Assembly: GCA_017795085.1 (NCBI GenBank)
Contig: CP051246.1
Location: forward strand, 620,001-684,000
From: Salegentibacter sp.
GTDB lineage: Bacteria; Bacteroidota; Bacteroidia; Flavobacteriales; Flavobacteriaceae
Direction of reading: 5' to 3'
Length of the DNA stretch: 64,000 nucleotides
Both the position numbers and the translations under genes were made by a program. Shown one piece after another: positions 8,973 through 17,069 of the stretch (the first letter of the stretch is position 1; every line of letters starts with the position of its first letter). A model generated the notes under the pieces. That model was not told the origin of the DNA. It did no database searches and worked only from the letters and a program-made list of their open reading frames with translations.

Positions 8973-9728
8973 ATGAACTTTAAAAACTTACACAATCAAG
9001 ACAGCCCTTTATTAATTGCCAATGTTTGGGACGTGCCTAGTGCAAAAATAGCAATGGAATTAAACTTTCAAGCAATCGGAACATCGAGTTCGGCAATTGC
9101 CTCGCTTCTGGGCTACCAAGATGGTGAGGAAATGACTTTTTCCGAATTAGAATATATGGTAAAACGTATAGCAGGGGATTCAAACTTGCCTTTGTCTGTC
9201 GATTTAGAGTCAGGTTACAGTCGAAGTTCAAAAGAAATTGCCAACAATATCAAAAAACTGGTAAGTTTAGGTGTTGTCGGAATCAATGTCGAAGATAGTG
9301 TTGTAGATAAAAGCAGAACCTTACTACATGCTGAAAAATTTGCCCAAACAATTTCTGAAATAGTTGAAAACCTTAAAAAAGAGAATATCGATATTTTCAT
9401 CAACGTAAGAACTGACACGTTTTTGTTGAATGTTCCAACTGCTATCGAAGAAACCAAAAGAAGAATTAAACTTTATGAAAATGCAGGGGCAAACGGAATT
9501 TTTGTTCCTTGTATTGAGCAAATTACACATATTGAAGAAATTGTAAATTGGACCCAATTGCCAATTAATGTAATGTGTATGCCTAATCTTCCTGATTTTG
9601 AAACGCTAAATAATTTGGGAGTAAAACGGATAAGTATGGGGAATTTTATCTTTGACAATATATATGGTCAATTCAAATCTAAAACCGAAGAAATTTTAAA
9701 CCAGAAATCATTTAAATCAATTTTTTAA
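8973..9728 (+). CDS. Isocitrate lyase/PEP mutase superfamily protein
   Basis: 251 aa, close to the usual length of the small PEP-mutase-like branch. Seen motifs are LLIANVWDVPSAKIA (strand 1, substrate phosphate side), SVDLESGYSRSS (metal-binding Asp/Glu), GINVEDS, and INVRTDTFL with a late GANGIFVPC barrel strand. The KKCGH loop of true isocitrate lyases is absent. Members cleave or form C-C or C-P bonds beside the carboxyl group of 2-oxo/2-hydroxy acids. The substrate here is unknown. Its stop overlaps the Ada start (TAATG), so the two are translationally coupled. Confidence 0.85.
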   Translation: MNFKNLHNQDSPLLIANVWDVPSAKIAMELNFQAIGTSSSAIASLLGYQDGEEMTFSELEYMVKRIAGDSNLPLSVDLESGYSRSSKEIANNIKKLVSLGVVGINVEDSVVDKSRTLLHAEKFAQTISEIVENLKKENIDIFINVRTDTFLLNVPTAIEETKRRIKLYENAGANGIFVPCIEQITHIEEIVNWTQLPINVMCMPNLPDFETLNNLGVKRISMGNFIFDNIYGQFKSKTEEILNQKSFKSIF

Positions 9729-10786
9729 TGCGAATCACGGAAAACAAAACAATAGATACTTACTACGAAGCCTTGTTGAAACGAAAACAAAACTTTGTAG
9801 GTATCTTTTTTGTTGGCGTAAAAACGACCTCAGTTTTTTGCATAGCAACTTGTAGAGCAAGAAAGCCAAAAAAGGAGAATGTTGAATTTTTTACCACTTT
9901 TAAAGATGCTTTAGACAATGGCTATAGACCTTGCAAAGTTTGCAAACCAACTGAAAATGCCAACGAAGCACCTGAACAAGTTCAAACCGCAATTCAATTG
10001 ATTAAAGAAAACCCTAAATCGAAAGTAGCGGATGAGCAACTTCGCAAAATAAATATTAGTCCAGAAATTGTTCGAAGATGGTTTAACAAAAATTACGGAA
10101 TGACATTTCAAGCCTATCAAAGAATGTATCGTATAAACGTTGCTTTTCAAGAATTGAAAAACGGAAAAAAGACAACAGAAACAGCCTTCGATTCTGGTTA
10201 CGAATCTTTAAGCGGATTTGGTTACACTTTCAAAAAAATAATGGGTAATTCGCCAACAAACAGTACTATCGAAAATGTAATCTTAATCAGTCGATTAACA
10301 ACACCCTTAGGCCCAATGTTCGTTTGTGCTACCCAAAACGGAGTTTGCTTATTGGAATTTGTCGACCGCAGAATGCTCGAAACCGAATTTAAAGATTTAC
10401 AAAAACGTTTGAATGCCAACATAATTGCTGGAGAAAATGAACACATTAAACTAGCCAAAGAGGAAATTACCGAATATTTTGATGGCACCCGAAAAACTTT
10501 TAATGTAAAACTTGAAACACCAGGAACTGATTTTCGGAATTTGGTTTGGAACTGTTTACAAAAAATCGAATATGGGAAAACATCATCATATCAGCAACAA
10601 GCCGAAATAATCAATAATCCAAAAGCAGTAAGAGCAGTAGCGTCTGCGAATGGATTTAATCGGATTTCAATCATTATTCCTTGTCATCGAGTAATTGGAA
10701 AAGACGGAAAACTGACAGGTTACGGTGGAGGATTAGAACGAAAAAAATGGCTTCTGGAACACGAGCGAAAAAATGCCAACACATAA
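9728..10786 (+). CDS. ada: Ada-type DNA alkylation repair methyltransferase/transcription activator
   Basis: 352 aa with the full Ada layout. An N-terminal zinc/methyl-acceptor domain has Cys in VFCIATCRARKP and RPCKVCKP (residues about 36-80). An AraC-type helix-turn-helix follows (about 90-170, IVRRWFNKNYGMTFQAYQR...SGFGYTFKKIMG). A C-terminal O6-alkylguanine methyltransferase domain has acceptor Cys in PCHRVIG and the GYGGGLERKKWLLEHE end. Such proteins irreversibly take methyl groups from DNA phosphotriesters and O6-methylguanine and then activate repair genes. It is translationally coupled to a PEP-mutase-like gene inside the cassette-like array, an unusual setting for ada. Confidence 0.93.
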   Translation: MRITENKTIDTYYEALLKRKQNFVGIFFVGVKTTSVFCIATCRARKPKKENVEFFTTFKDALDNGYRPCKVCKPTENANEAPEQVQTAIQLIKENPKSKVADEQLRKINISPEIVRRWFNKNYGMTFQAYQRMYRINVAFQELKNGKKTTETAFDSGYESLSGFGYTFKKIMGNSPTNSTIENVILISRLTTPLGPMFVCATQNGVCLLEFVDRRMLETEFKDLQKRLNANIIAGENEHIKLAKEEITEYFDGTRKTFNVKLETPGTDFRNLVWNCLQKIEYGKTSSYQQQAEIINNPKAVRAVASANGFNRISIIIPCHRVIGKDGKLTGYGGGLERKKWLLEHERKNANT

Positions 10787-10910
10787 CACTATATCCTAAA
10801 AAGTAATAACCTTGTCTCAACTCGAAAGTCCATGCTCGCTTGCAACGCCTGCTTGCCCTGCGGACAATAAAGCTCGTCCACTTGCAGTGTTTTTATACGG
10901 GGCATTGGCA
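10787..10910 (+). repeat. attC-like repeat D
   Basis: Directly after the Ada stop. CAACTCGAAAGTC, GCTCGCTTGCAACGCCTG, then a central hairpin around CCCTGCGGACAATAAAGC, then CTTGCAGTGTTTTTATACGG (10881-10900) and GGCATTGGC. The GTTTTTATACG segment equals the rejoined exon junction of repeat B. The downstream lipoprotein frame is open through the whole repeat. Confidence 0.58.
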
Positions 10911-11297
10911 GAATATATCCAAACACAAATAAAAAGACTGATTTTCTTTCTTATAACGACTCTGACTTTGAATTCCTGTTACTTTTTCGGTGAAAATGGA
11001 ATAGAAATCCAAATAGAAAATAATTCAGAAACTTCTATAACTAACGTAAAGTTAACAACGGCTGAAGATTTAAATTCACTGGAATTTGAAGTGATTAATT
11101 CGGACGACGAAGTCTCTGGTTTTTTCAATATGGAGGAAAGTAAATCGGATGTAAGTTATGTATTACAATTTACACGTGGGAATGAAAAGGAAGAAATAAG
11201 TGGTGTTGGTTATTATACAAATGGTGGTTCTCTCGACAGTCGAGTGGTTTTCGTGATTGAAGAGGATACTGTTTTTGCTTCTACAAGCAAATATTAA
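10905..11297 (+). CDS. Small lipoprotein, unknown function
   Basis: The frame is open from an ATG at 10812, but the first 31 codons are repeat D, so that start is unlikely. A TTG at 10905 gives MAEYIQTQIKRLIFFLITTLTLNSC, a normal signal peptide with lipobox LNSC, and a 131-aa precursor. The mature part is acidic and beta-rich (IEIQIENNSETSITNVKLTTAED). No family is recognised. It is the last gene of the co-directional array, before the convergent histone-like gene. The start choice is inference from the signal peptide. Confidence 0.5.
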   Translation: MAEYIQTQIKRLIFFLITTLTLNSCYFFGENGIEIQIENNSETSITNVKLTTAEDLNSLEFEVINSDDEVSGFFNMEESKSDVSYVLQFTRGNEKEEISGVGYYTNGGSLDSRVVFVIEEDTVFASTSKY

Positions 11298-11403
11298 AAA
11301 CTACTATCCACAACATTAAAAGCAATGCTTACATCTGTTTCGATTCGAAGGTGCCAAAAAGCAATCTGGTTAAATAATAATCAAACTTCAGTTGAAAATT
11401 GAA

Positions 11404-11432
11404 AAAGACCTCCTGGGGTAAGGAGGCCTTTT
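11404..11432 (-). terminator. Rho-independent terminator
   Basis: Stem AGACCTCCT/AGGAGGCCT with one mismatch and a GGGGTA loop, with T-runs on the minus strand side. It follows the stop of the minus-strand histone-like gene and also faces the end of the plus-strand array. Confidence 0.75.
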
Positions 11433-11438
11433 AAGCTT

Positions 11439-11615
11439 TTACTTTTTAGATTCAGCAACTGAAACTTTACGGAATTCTTTTAAAAGTTTTTCCAGTTCCA
11501 AAGAAGATTTTCTGGCTCTGGTACCGGCGCTTTTATTGCCGTTTTCTAACTGTGTATTAGCCTCTGTTTGGAAATTTTCAAATGTGGTTTGAATGTTTTC
11601 AACAAGTTCTTTCAT
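11439..11615 (-). CDS. Histone H1-like small basic protein
   Basis: 58 aa, MKELVENIQTTFENF...GNKSAGTRARKSSLELEKLLKEFRKVSVAESKK. The GTRARKxSLELEKLxKEFRK block and overall length are those of the short histone-H1-like proteins common in Flavobacteriia. The N-terminal helix is acidic/hydrophobic and the C-terminal half is Lys/Arg-rich, suggesting DNA or chromatin association. A terminator follows 7 bases after the stop. This is a core-genome marker between the cassette-like array and the tRNA-Asp element. Exact function in these bacteria is not established. Confidence 0.82.
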   Translation of the reverse strand: MKELVENIQTTFENFQTEANTQLENGNKSAGTRARKSSLELEKLLKEFRKVSVAESKK

Positions 11616-11789
11616 TATAATGGTTTTAGAATTTAAACCGCTAAAATAACAGAATAATATAATCCCTCCTCAACTTTTATCTTTTTTGATATATAAGATT
11701 AAGTTTACTCCGCTAAGCCCCATCTTTTAGTTGTATATTTCTGGCAGATACTGACTGACCTTTTCGTAAATAAATATAGCTGTGAATTA

Positions 11790-11918
11790 ATGGTATGCAC
11801 ACTTACCAACGCATCAGCAGAATCCTTTAATGCAAAAATAAAAGCGTTTAGGGCTCAGTTTAGAGGAGTGAAAAATGTAGAATTCTTCTTATATAGATTA
11901 TCTACAATTCTTGCCTAA
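11790..11918 (+). pseudogene. Transposase C-terminal remnant (ISAon1-like)
   Basis: 42 codons ending in a stop: TNASAESFNAKIKAFRAQFRG, then a phenylalanine-rich stretch (EFFLYRLSTILA). This is the C-terminal DDE-transposase pattern of the ISAon1 type. No upstream transposase sequence is present, so only the tail survives. Two or three CTTGATCC repeats (about 11933-11960) follow and may be part of the old element end. Confidence 0.6.
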
Positions 11919-12029
11919 ACACAACAATTAGGCTTGATCCTCCTTGATCCCCCTTGATCCTGTATTTATTTGATGTTTTAGGGAAAGAAAAAAAGCCCCT
12001 AAATCAATGATTTAGAGGCTTTTTTGATA

Positions 12030-12070
12030 AATTTTGGTGCTTTAAAAGCGGTCTGGACGAGACTCGAACT
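12030..12070. repeat. attL: left direct repeat with tRNA-Asp 3' fragment
   Basis: A 41-bp sequence identical to 26725-26765. It contains the last 27 bases of tRNA-Asp (acceptor 3' strand and TpsiC arm) plus 14 bases of downstream flank. Beyond 12070 the sequence (ATTTCAGG) is not tRNA. The terminator-like hairpin on its left (about 11995-12020, CCTAAATCA/TGATTTAGAGG) is also related to the one beside the intact tRNA, so looser similarity extends over about 110 bp. Confidence 0.85.
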
Positions 12071-12192
12071 ATTTCAGGAAACCCTTATTTTGCAAGGTCT
12101 CCCGGAGGGGCGGTTTTCATACTCACCGAATTCGGCACCTTTAACGAATATTAACATTAAAAAAATAACGTATGGCACTATCCTATATTAAA

Positions 12193-13293
12193 TTAAACTT
12201 CCAAATTTAATTCATAATGGACACTTCGCCCTCCACCTAAGGCTATAAATATTCCCTTAGAAACCAAATCCTGTAAATCACGGGTGGCCGTTGCTTTTGA
12301 AGTCCTAGTTATAGCAATATATTTTTTTGCCGTCATTCCACCTTCGAAACCTTCAATTCCTTTATCAAACATTTTGAGTACTACTTTTAACTGTCGATCA
12401 TTTAAATTCTCGCGATGTTGATCCAGGAATTTGGCTTTATTTAAAATAAAACGGATTACTTGTTTAGCGTTCTTTTGTGCCGATAAAATTGTGTTACAGA
12501 AATAGACAATCCAATTGGTTATTTCTAATGATTGTTGGGCGGTTTTCAGCGCATCATAATAAGCGGTTTTATTCTGTTCTATAGCAGTGGAAATACTTAA
12601 CGCCAAAACTCTACCTAAAGATTCTGAAAGGCATTTATCAGCTATTGCCCTACCAATACGTCCATTACCATCTTCAAAAGGGTGAATACTTTCGAAATAT
12701 AAATGAGCTATGGCTGTTTTAATTAATGCAGATCGTATATCCTTCGGACTGGTTTTATAGTTGTTATACCAGTTTACAAATTGCTCCATTTCTGTAGGAA
12801 TACGATTAGAAGGAGGAGCTTCGTAATGGACCACTTCTTTCCCATATCGACCTGATACAATTACCATAGGATCATCCCCGGTACGATAAGAGCCCGCCTG
12901 AATATACCTGGATCTGCTAAATAACATGGCATGCCAACCTTTTATTAACTGTTCGGTAAGTGATGTGGAGAAATTTTCCCTTACCTCCACCATTAATTCT
13001 GCTATACCTCTTGCATTTATATCCCTAATATTTGTACCATCCCCTATGCCTAATCGGTTCTTAATTGAGGACATTACATCCTGCCGACTATAATACTCTC
13101 CCTCAATAGCAGAAGTTTTCACCGCCTCATCGATCATAAATTGAACAATTGCATCCTGCTTAAAATCAGATGACAAAGCGTCTACAATACCTTTTACCTC
13201 TCCGGTTTCCGAGGCAAATTCGATTACAATATTATCTATAGCATCCGATTTATATTCGAAAGCAGGCCATTTTTTTAATTGCCAATTATACAT
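12193..13293 (-). CDS. Fic family protein (DUF4172-Fic-wHTH)
   Basis: 366 aa. An N-terminal DUF4172-like region (MYNWQLKKWPAFEY) contains an inhibitory helix TSAIEGE that fits the (S/T)xxxE(G/N) motif of self- or intramolecularly inhibited Fic proteins. The catalytic motif HPFEDGNGRIGR is complete (about residues 205-216). The C-terminus is a winged helix (TAKKYIAITRTSKATATRDLQDLV). Fic enzymes usually transfer AMP from ATP to target proteins. No separate antitoxin gene is adjacent, consistent with an internal inhibitory helix. It sits at the element's left end, transcribed outward. Confidence 0.92.
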   Translation of the reverse strand: MYNWQLKKWPAFEYKSDAIDNIVIEFASETGEVKGIVDALSSDFKQDAIVQFMIDEAVKTSAIEGEYYSRQDVMSSIKNRLGIGDGTNIRDINARGIAELMVEVRENFSTSLTEQLIKGWHAMLFSRSRYIQAGSYRTGDDPMVIVSGRYGKEVVHYEAPPSNRIPTEMEQFVNWYNNYKTSPKDIRSALIKTAIAHLYFESIHPFEDGNGRIGRAIADKCLSESLGRVLALSISTAIEQNKTAYYDALKTAQQSLEITNWIVYFCNTILSAQKNAKQVIRFILNKAKFLDQHRENLNDRQLKVVLKMFDKGIEGFEGGMTAKKYIAITRTSKATATRDLQDLVSKGIFIALGGGRSVHYELNLEV

Positions 13294-13846
13294 ATGAGCT
13301 AAATAAATGATTTTTTCAACTCAAATATACTAATTTTTTGAGCTGAAAAAAGTAAATAATCGGCTCAAAAATATATGAAGACCATCGGAAGATTTAGTGA
13401 AAATGTCTTTTCGTAGGGAAGCAAGGCTAAATATAAAATCAAAATTAGCACAATTTTTAAGTTGCCAGTTTCAGGATATGAGCTATTTTTAATTTTATCC
13501 CATAGGGAAAACCAAAAAAATTACAGTTTTAAAGTAAAATGCGTTCTATGCTATTCAAAAGGTATCTAGTTTATTATTTATTTTGTTAATAACTCAATTA
13601 TTTACAGTTCAACCCATTTTATATATTGGTTTTTATCCTTGTTTAATTTCCTCGAAAATTAAATTTTGAATCATTTAAACCTATATGAAATTATTTTATA
13701 TCATCTAATTGGAAAACAGTTATTTGTGAATAACTAAGGAAGTTTTTATTCTCTTTTCCTTGCTCTTATTTCTACTTTTATTATCAGAATTCTATTAAAA
13801 AATTACAAGACGTCTTGTTCATTTTCAATTTTAAAATTTATTTACA
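13294..13846. promoter_or_regulatory. Divergent intergenic region with 14-bp palindrome
   Basis: A 553-bp, very AT-rich gap between the outward-facing Fic gene and the inward backbone operon. No gene is visible. ACAAGACGTCTTGT (13805-13818) is a perfect palindrome 28 bases before the HTH gene start, well placed for an operator. It probably holds promoters for both directions; none was assigned. Confidence 0.5.
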
Positions 13847-14098
13847 ATGGACAAGTTTAAATTAGAAGAAAGACTGGACAGGATTGAAAACCTGTTGTTA
13901 GGGGTAAAAGAAGTACTCACTTTTGATGAAGCCTGTGATTATTCAGGGATTTCCAAAAGTTACCTGTATAAACTGACCTCCTCCGAAAATATTCCCCATA
14001 GTAAACCTAATGGTAAAAAAATCTTTTTTAATACCAGGAAGCTAAATGAATGGTTGCTTCGGAATGAACGCATGTCAAAGAAAGAATATCAAAAATGA
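13847..14098 (+). CDS. Excisionase-like helix-turn-helix protein
   Basis: 83 aa. A short coiled N-terminus (LEERLDRIENLLLGVKEV) is followed by a MerR/excisionase-type domain: TFDEACDYSGISKSYLYKLTS, then a wing (IPHSKPNGKKIFFNTRKLNEWL). This form is standard in Bacteroidota integrative elements, where such proteins bind att sites or act as operon regulators. A 14-bp palindrome lies just upstream. It is the first gene of the element's backbone operon. A role in excision is inference from family and context. Confidence 0.85.
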   Translation: MDKFKLEERLDRIENLLLGVKEVLTFDEACDYSGISKSYLYKLTSSENIPHSKPNGKKIFFNTRKLNEWLLRNERMSKKEYQK

Positions 14099-14191
14099 AA
14101 ATCGTTGGAAATACGAATTAGAGAAATAATCTAAATCTATTACTCGATTCATATTTCCAAGGAGTTGATTTTTTAACCTAATTTTTTTGAT

Positions 14192-15397
14192 ATGAAAAGT
14201 ATTCCGTACCTAAGAGTAGGAACACAATATTATAAACTGGTAAAAACACCAAGTATCTCCGGGCATGTTAATGAGTCTCTGGTTTCCTGGAATATTGAAA
14301 CCATAAGACAAGATCACGGGAAATCTTTTTTGGCAAAAATTCCGAAATATGATGGATTCACCTGTATTCCTGATCATCTAAACTTCCAATATACTCATTA
14401 CAATTTCTATAATATTTATTCCCCGCTTAGCCACATCCTACAAGAAGGAAAATGTCAGGTATCTTTAAAATTTATTCGGCACATCTTCGGTGATCATTAT
14501 GAGTTGGGTTTGGATTACCTGCAACTTTTATTTGTAAAGCCTACTCAGATCCTACCTATTCTTTGCCTGGTCTCCAGGGAACGTTCTACTGGGAAAAGCA
14601 CTTTTTTGAAATGGCTAAAGAAAATCTTTGAAAATAACCTTACATATCTTACCAATGATAATTTTACCAGCCAGTTTAATTCGGACTGGGCTAATAAACT
14701 CCTGATTTGTATTGATGAAGTATTATTTAATAAAGAGGAACTCACAGAGCGAATTAAATACTTGAGTACAACCAACATCAACAAACTGGAGGCAAAAGGA
14801 AAAGATAAGCGGGAAGTGGAGTTTTTCGGAAAGTTTGTGCTTTGCAGTAATAATGAAGAGAATTTTATCAAAATCGACCATCACGAAACCAGGTTTTGGG
14901 TGTTGAAAGTACCGGTTATAAAAAAAGAACAAACGGCATATTTGGAGAAGCTGGAAGAAGAAATCCCCTTCTTTCTTCACTATTTAAAACACCGAAAACT
15001 CTCCACCAGCCACCAGACCCGAATGTGGTTTTCCTCTAAACAAATTGAGACCCCGGCCCTTCGAAAGTTAATACAGCATAACAAAAACCGCATTGAAAAG
15101 GAGTTGGCGAATATTCTGCTTATGGTAATGGAAAATCACGATATGGAGGAAATAAATCTATGTCCCTTGGATGCACTTAATGCTATAGGTAAGACCAGGC
15201 TTCGCACTGATCTTACGCAAATCCGGAAAATCCTTAAAAAGGATTGGAACCTAACCAGCCAACCCAATTCTCATAAGTACCAAAAGTTTATGATTTGGGG
15301 TGACGGGAGCATTAACTTCATAGATGGTAAAGGCCGTTATTTTACCGTAAATAAAATGTTCTTAAAAGAGAATTTTCTAGAACAGGATAATAGCTGA
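14192..15397 (+). CDS. Primase-helicase of D5/DUF5906 type
   Basis: 401 aa. The middle has a Walker A-like SRERSTGKSTFLKWL (about residues 127-141) and a Walker B-like KLLICIDEV (about 169-177). A sensor-like FVLCSNNEENFI (about 214-225) is followed by an arginine-finger-like ETRFWVL. This is the AAA+/SF3 helicase core of plasmid/phage D5-like primase-helicases. No primase domain is obvious in the N-terminal 120 residues. It probably unwinds the element's replication origin, with the separate TOPRIM primase downstream. The iteron-like region starts 23 bases after its stop. Confidence 0.78.
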   Translation: MKSIPYLRVGTQYYKLVKTPSISGHVNESLVSWNIETIRQDHGKSFLAKIPKYDGFTCIPDHLNFQYTHYNFYNIYSPLSHILQEGKCQVSLKFIRHIFGDHYELGLDYLQLLFVKPTQILPILCLVSRERSTGKSTFLKWLKKIFENNLTYLTNDNFTSQFNSDWANKLLICIDEVLFNKEELTERIKYLSTTNINKLEAKGKDKREVEFFGKFVLCSNNEENFIKIDHHETRFWVLKVPVIKKEQTAYLEKLEEEIPFFLHYLKHRKLSTSHQTRMWFSSKQIETPALRKLIQHNKNRIEKELANILLMVMENHDMEEINLCPLDALNAIGKTRLRTDLTQIRKILKKDWNLTSQPNSHKYQKFMIWGDGSINFIDGKGRYFTVNKMFLKENFLEQDNS

Positions 15398-15419
15398 ATT
15401 CAGTATTTCATCACCAAAC

Positions 15420-15627
15420 TGATGATTTGATGACAAAATGATGACACGGAACCCTAGAGTTTACAAGGGTTTCCGAATGCCGTCATCGTCTCATCAAAAT
15501 GGAAGCTGCTATTGAAAGAAAAAGGAATTTAAAACCTTCTTTTTTTGATGAATTGATGACAGAATAAGATAAGCCCAGTAATAGCAAGGCTTTGGGCTGT
15601 CATCAAAATGTCATCAAACTGTCATCA
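15420..15627. repeat. Iteron-like repeat region (candidate replication origin)
   Basis: The octamer TGTCATCA occurs at 15598, 15609 and 15620 (exact 11-bp spacing). In the opposite orientation TGATGACA occurs at 15428, 15439 (11 bp apart) and 15554. Partial copies lie at 15420, 15546 and around 15481-15496. The repeats fill the 300-bp gap between two replication genes. Eleven-base phasing puts sites on one DNA face, as iterons of rep-binding regions do. An origin or autoregulatory operator is inferred. Confidence 0.65.
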
Positions 15628-15697
15628 AAATCAAAGTGATACCAAAAAGCATTGAAAATTTCAAAATAACAAATGAGACTAATCCAAAGAAAAATAA

Positions 15698-16570
15698 ATG
15701 CTGATGAAAAAAGAGAAATTAAGCTGTGAAAAAGCCCGCAAAATCTGTATCATCAAAAGCCTTGTAAACCTGGGGCATTTTCCTAAAAGAGAAACCGAAA
15801 AAGAGGCTTGGTATCTGAGTCCATTCCGGTCAGAAACACAGCCCTCCTTTAAGGTATCTAAAGTTCTAAACAGGTGGTACGACTTCGGAGTAGGGAAAGG
15901 TGGAAATATTATTGACCTGTTTTGTCTTATAAAGAATTGCGAGGTTAAAGAAGCCTTAGCATATTTAGAGGAAGAGCCCACCCTCTCTACCTTTCCATCT
16001 CCGGTTAATCCAGGAGAAAAGATGCCTTCCCTTAAAAGCAAAATAAAAATTAACGCTGTTACGTTCCTAACACATCCAGCTTTATTAAACTATCTGTATA
16101 AACGGAAAATTTCATTAAAAATAGCCCGGCAATACTGCAGAGAAGTCAGCTACTATTATAAAGAAAAATCATTTTTTGCGATCGGATTTGAAAATCATAA
16201 GGGCGGTTGGGAACTTCGCAATAAATACTATAAAAACTCCAGCAGTCCCAAAACCTATTCTTTTCTTGAACGTGATGCTGAGCAATTGGTAATAACGGAA
16301 GGGATGTTTGATTTTCTTTCCCTAGCCACTATCGATGAAAAACTGGTAGGGTGTTCCGATGCTATCATTTTAAATTCCCTGGCCTTTATTCAACAGATTG
16401 AAAGGATCCTTCAAAATTATGAACGAGTGCTGCTTTTCCTGGATAATGATGCTGCCGGTGAAAAGGCAACCCATAATCTTACTAGCCGGTATACCAATAT
16501 CGAAAATTGCAGTAACCGGTATAAAGGCTATGTAGATCTCAATGAAAAACTCAAAAATGAAAAAGTCTAA
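15698..16570 (+). CDS. TOPRIM-domain DNA primase (mobile-element type)
   Basis: 290 aa. The N-terminal part resembles the CHC2 primase module in layout (WYLSPFRSETQPSFKVSKVLNRWYDFGVGKGGNIIDLFCLI), but the zinc-binding CHC2 cysteines are not evident. The C-terminal half is TOPRIM: VITEGMFDFLSLA (catalytic Glu) and LLFLDNDAAGEKAT (acidic pair). Such proteins prime replication of Bacteroidota mobilizable elements. A second ATG two codons in (15704) is an equally good start. The 3' end overlaps the mobilization gene by 29 bases, showing one operon. Confidence 0.83.
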   Translation: MLMKKEKLSCEKARKICIIKSLVNLGHFPKRETEKEAWYLSPFRSETQPSFKVSKVLNRWYDFGVGKGGNIIDLFCLIKNCEVKEALAYLEEEPTLSTFPSPVNPGEKMPSLKSKIKINAVTFLTHPALLNYLYKRKISLKIARQYCREVSYYYKEKSFFAIGFENHKGGWELRNKYYKNSSSPKTYSFLERDAEQLVITEGMFDFLSLATIDEKLVGCSDAIILNSLAFIQQIERILQNYERVLLFLDNDAAGEKATHNLTSRYTNIENCSNRYKGYVDLNEKLKNEKV

Positions 16571-17069
16571 AAAATACAACTCCAATTCCAGGAAGATTAA
16601 AGTCCCGAGTATGGAGGACCTTATTTTTCCTTCTACAACTGGAGAAGCGCCTAAGCAGGATAACAAGGAACTACAGCTTACTTTACAAACTGTAGCAGGA
16701 AGTGCAAGATGTGTGCCTGTGGGCACAATCTTGATTGCTCCCGATGGTCGCAATGAAAAAAAGGAGATGTTTAAGGGGAAAAGTGATTGTATAAAATTCA
16801 GGTGTTCGTTATACGAGAAAAAGCTGTTTAAACTAAAAGCCAGGCAAAGCGGACTTAGCTTAAGTGAGTTTTGTAGAACGGCCATCTATGAAAAGGAAAT
16901 AAAAGAACGCCTCTCGGAGGAGCATATTGAAATCTATAAAACCCTGGTGAAGTTCCATAATAATTTCAAGTCGATAGGGAATATGTTCCGAAAGAAAGAT
17001 CCACGTTTATCTCAAACAGTTTATGAGCTGGCCGATGAAATAAAAGCACATCTTAAAAAGGTACACTGA
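16542..17069 (+). CDS. Mobilization accessory protein (MobC/MbpB-like)
   Basis: 175 aa. The basic N-terminus and proline-rich linker are followed from about residue 85 by a ribbon-helix-helix-like region (IKFRCSLYEKKLFKLKARQSG, then LSLSEFCRTAIYEK) and helices ending KAHLKKVH. This matches the nicking accessory proteins that sit just upstream of relaxases and hold oriT DNA. The stop overlaps the relaxase start. A start at 16557 is also possible. No oriT could be identified by eye. Confidence 0.75.
   Translation: MKNSKMKKSKKYNSNSRKIKVPSMEDLIFPSTTGEAPKQDNKELQLTLQTVAGSARCVPVGTILIAPDGRNEKKEMFKGKSDCIKFRCSLYEKKLFKLKARQSGLSLSEFCRTAIYEKEIKERLSEEHIEIYKTLVKFHNNFKSIGNMFRKKDPRLSQTVYELADEIKAHLKKVH

Noticed and set aside
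12044..12070. Second tRNA-Asp gene
   Set aside because: Only the 3' acceptor strand and TpsiC arm are present; the sequence leaves the tRNA at 12071, so it is an att fragment.
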